Shown here piece by piece: positions 63,925 to 64,000 of a stretch of DNA of 64,000 bases. Position numbers and translations under genes: made by a program. Under the pieces are notes generated by a model. The model saw only the letters and a program-made list of their open reading frames with translations, had not been told where the DNA came from and searched no databases. The number at the start of each line of letters is the position of its first letter. Positions within the stretch are counted from its first letter, which is position 1. Source of the stretch: Serripes groenlandicus (Eukaryota; Mollusca; Bivalvia; Cardiida; Cardiidae); assembly GCA_031761405.1 (NCBI GenBank), contig JASEVX010000007.1:36460849-36524848 (forward strand), written 5' to 3'.

Positions 63925-64000
63925 ATTTACCCTTTCCAATATGCAGATACAATTGCAGCAGAAGACTATTTCTCCTTTTGCCACAATCTTGTTAATTCTA
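63925..64000 (+). mobile_element. TTAA MITE, truncated by the window end
   Basis: TTTACCCTTTCCAATATGCAG, AATTGCAGCAGAAGAC and CTCCTTTTGCCACAATC; lies 35 bases after the TPR-CHAT stop codon, so it probably forms part of the 3' UTR. Confidence 0.6.

Overview
This is AT-rich, repeat-laden eukaryotic DNA from an invertebrate animal. The repeat types (short TTAA-flanked elements, tRNA-derived SINEs, CTGT and GACCTTGACC minisatellite elements ending in CTTG before a T-run) and the intron-rich genes point to a mollusc, most likely a bivalve. No bacterial, plastid or viral gene is visible. Species and repeat-family assignments are inferences; no database was searched.

Genes. (1) The last coding exon of an unrecognised + strand gene (1909-2036), followed by AATAAA. 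(2) A minus-strand torsin-family AAA+ gene (25031 down to 19360). Four exons join in consistent phase and carry a disordered basic N-terminus, one membrane segment, and Walker A and B. The rest of the AAA+ domain follows in the right order but through several frame changes and stops. (3) A large + strand gene (34128-63890) that I assembled by hand from 20 exons with every splice phase consistent. It encodes about 1612 residues: N-terminal and central TPR repeats, then a CHAT (caspase/separase-like) domain, closest in layout to the TTC28 family. Both expected catalytic residues of the CHAT domain look replaced (His to Tyr, Cys to Gly).

Layout. 1-1.8 kb: a non-autonomous element with internal tandem units. 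1.9-2.05 kb: the orphan last exon. 2.35-2.7 kb: a BamHI-site minisatellite that folds back. 2.7-19.3 kb: a gene desert packed with short TTAA-flanked elements, some SINEs and one 200-N assembly gap. 19.4-25.0 kb: the torsin-like gene with a LINE tail in its first intron. 25.57-28.74 kb: a 23-copy, 138-bp satellite, followed by a perfect 36-bp palindrome. 28.8-29.5 kb: unique sequence with promoter-like motifs. 31-35 kb: tandem-repeat elements, SINEs and a TIR element. 34.1-63.9 kb: the TPR-CHAT gene, its introns filled with the same short elements.

The dominant feature is one MITE family of about 225 bp (more than 60 copies or fragments). Its ends read TTAA-CCCTTTCCCTCATA ... TATGAGGGAAAGGG-TTAA, with subterminal CTGCAGCAGACG arms and a strong central hairpin. 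Two young copies sit inside older copies exactly at a TTAA that is present on both sides, and several neighbouring copies share a single TTAA. That is the insertion signature of the piggyBac superfamily. Apparent small proteins beginning MENIVAKGEIA or similar are translations of this hairpin, not genes.
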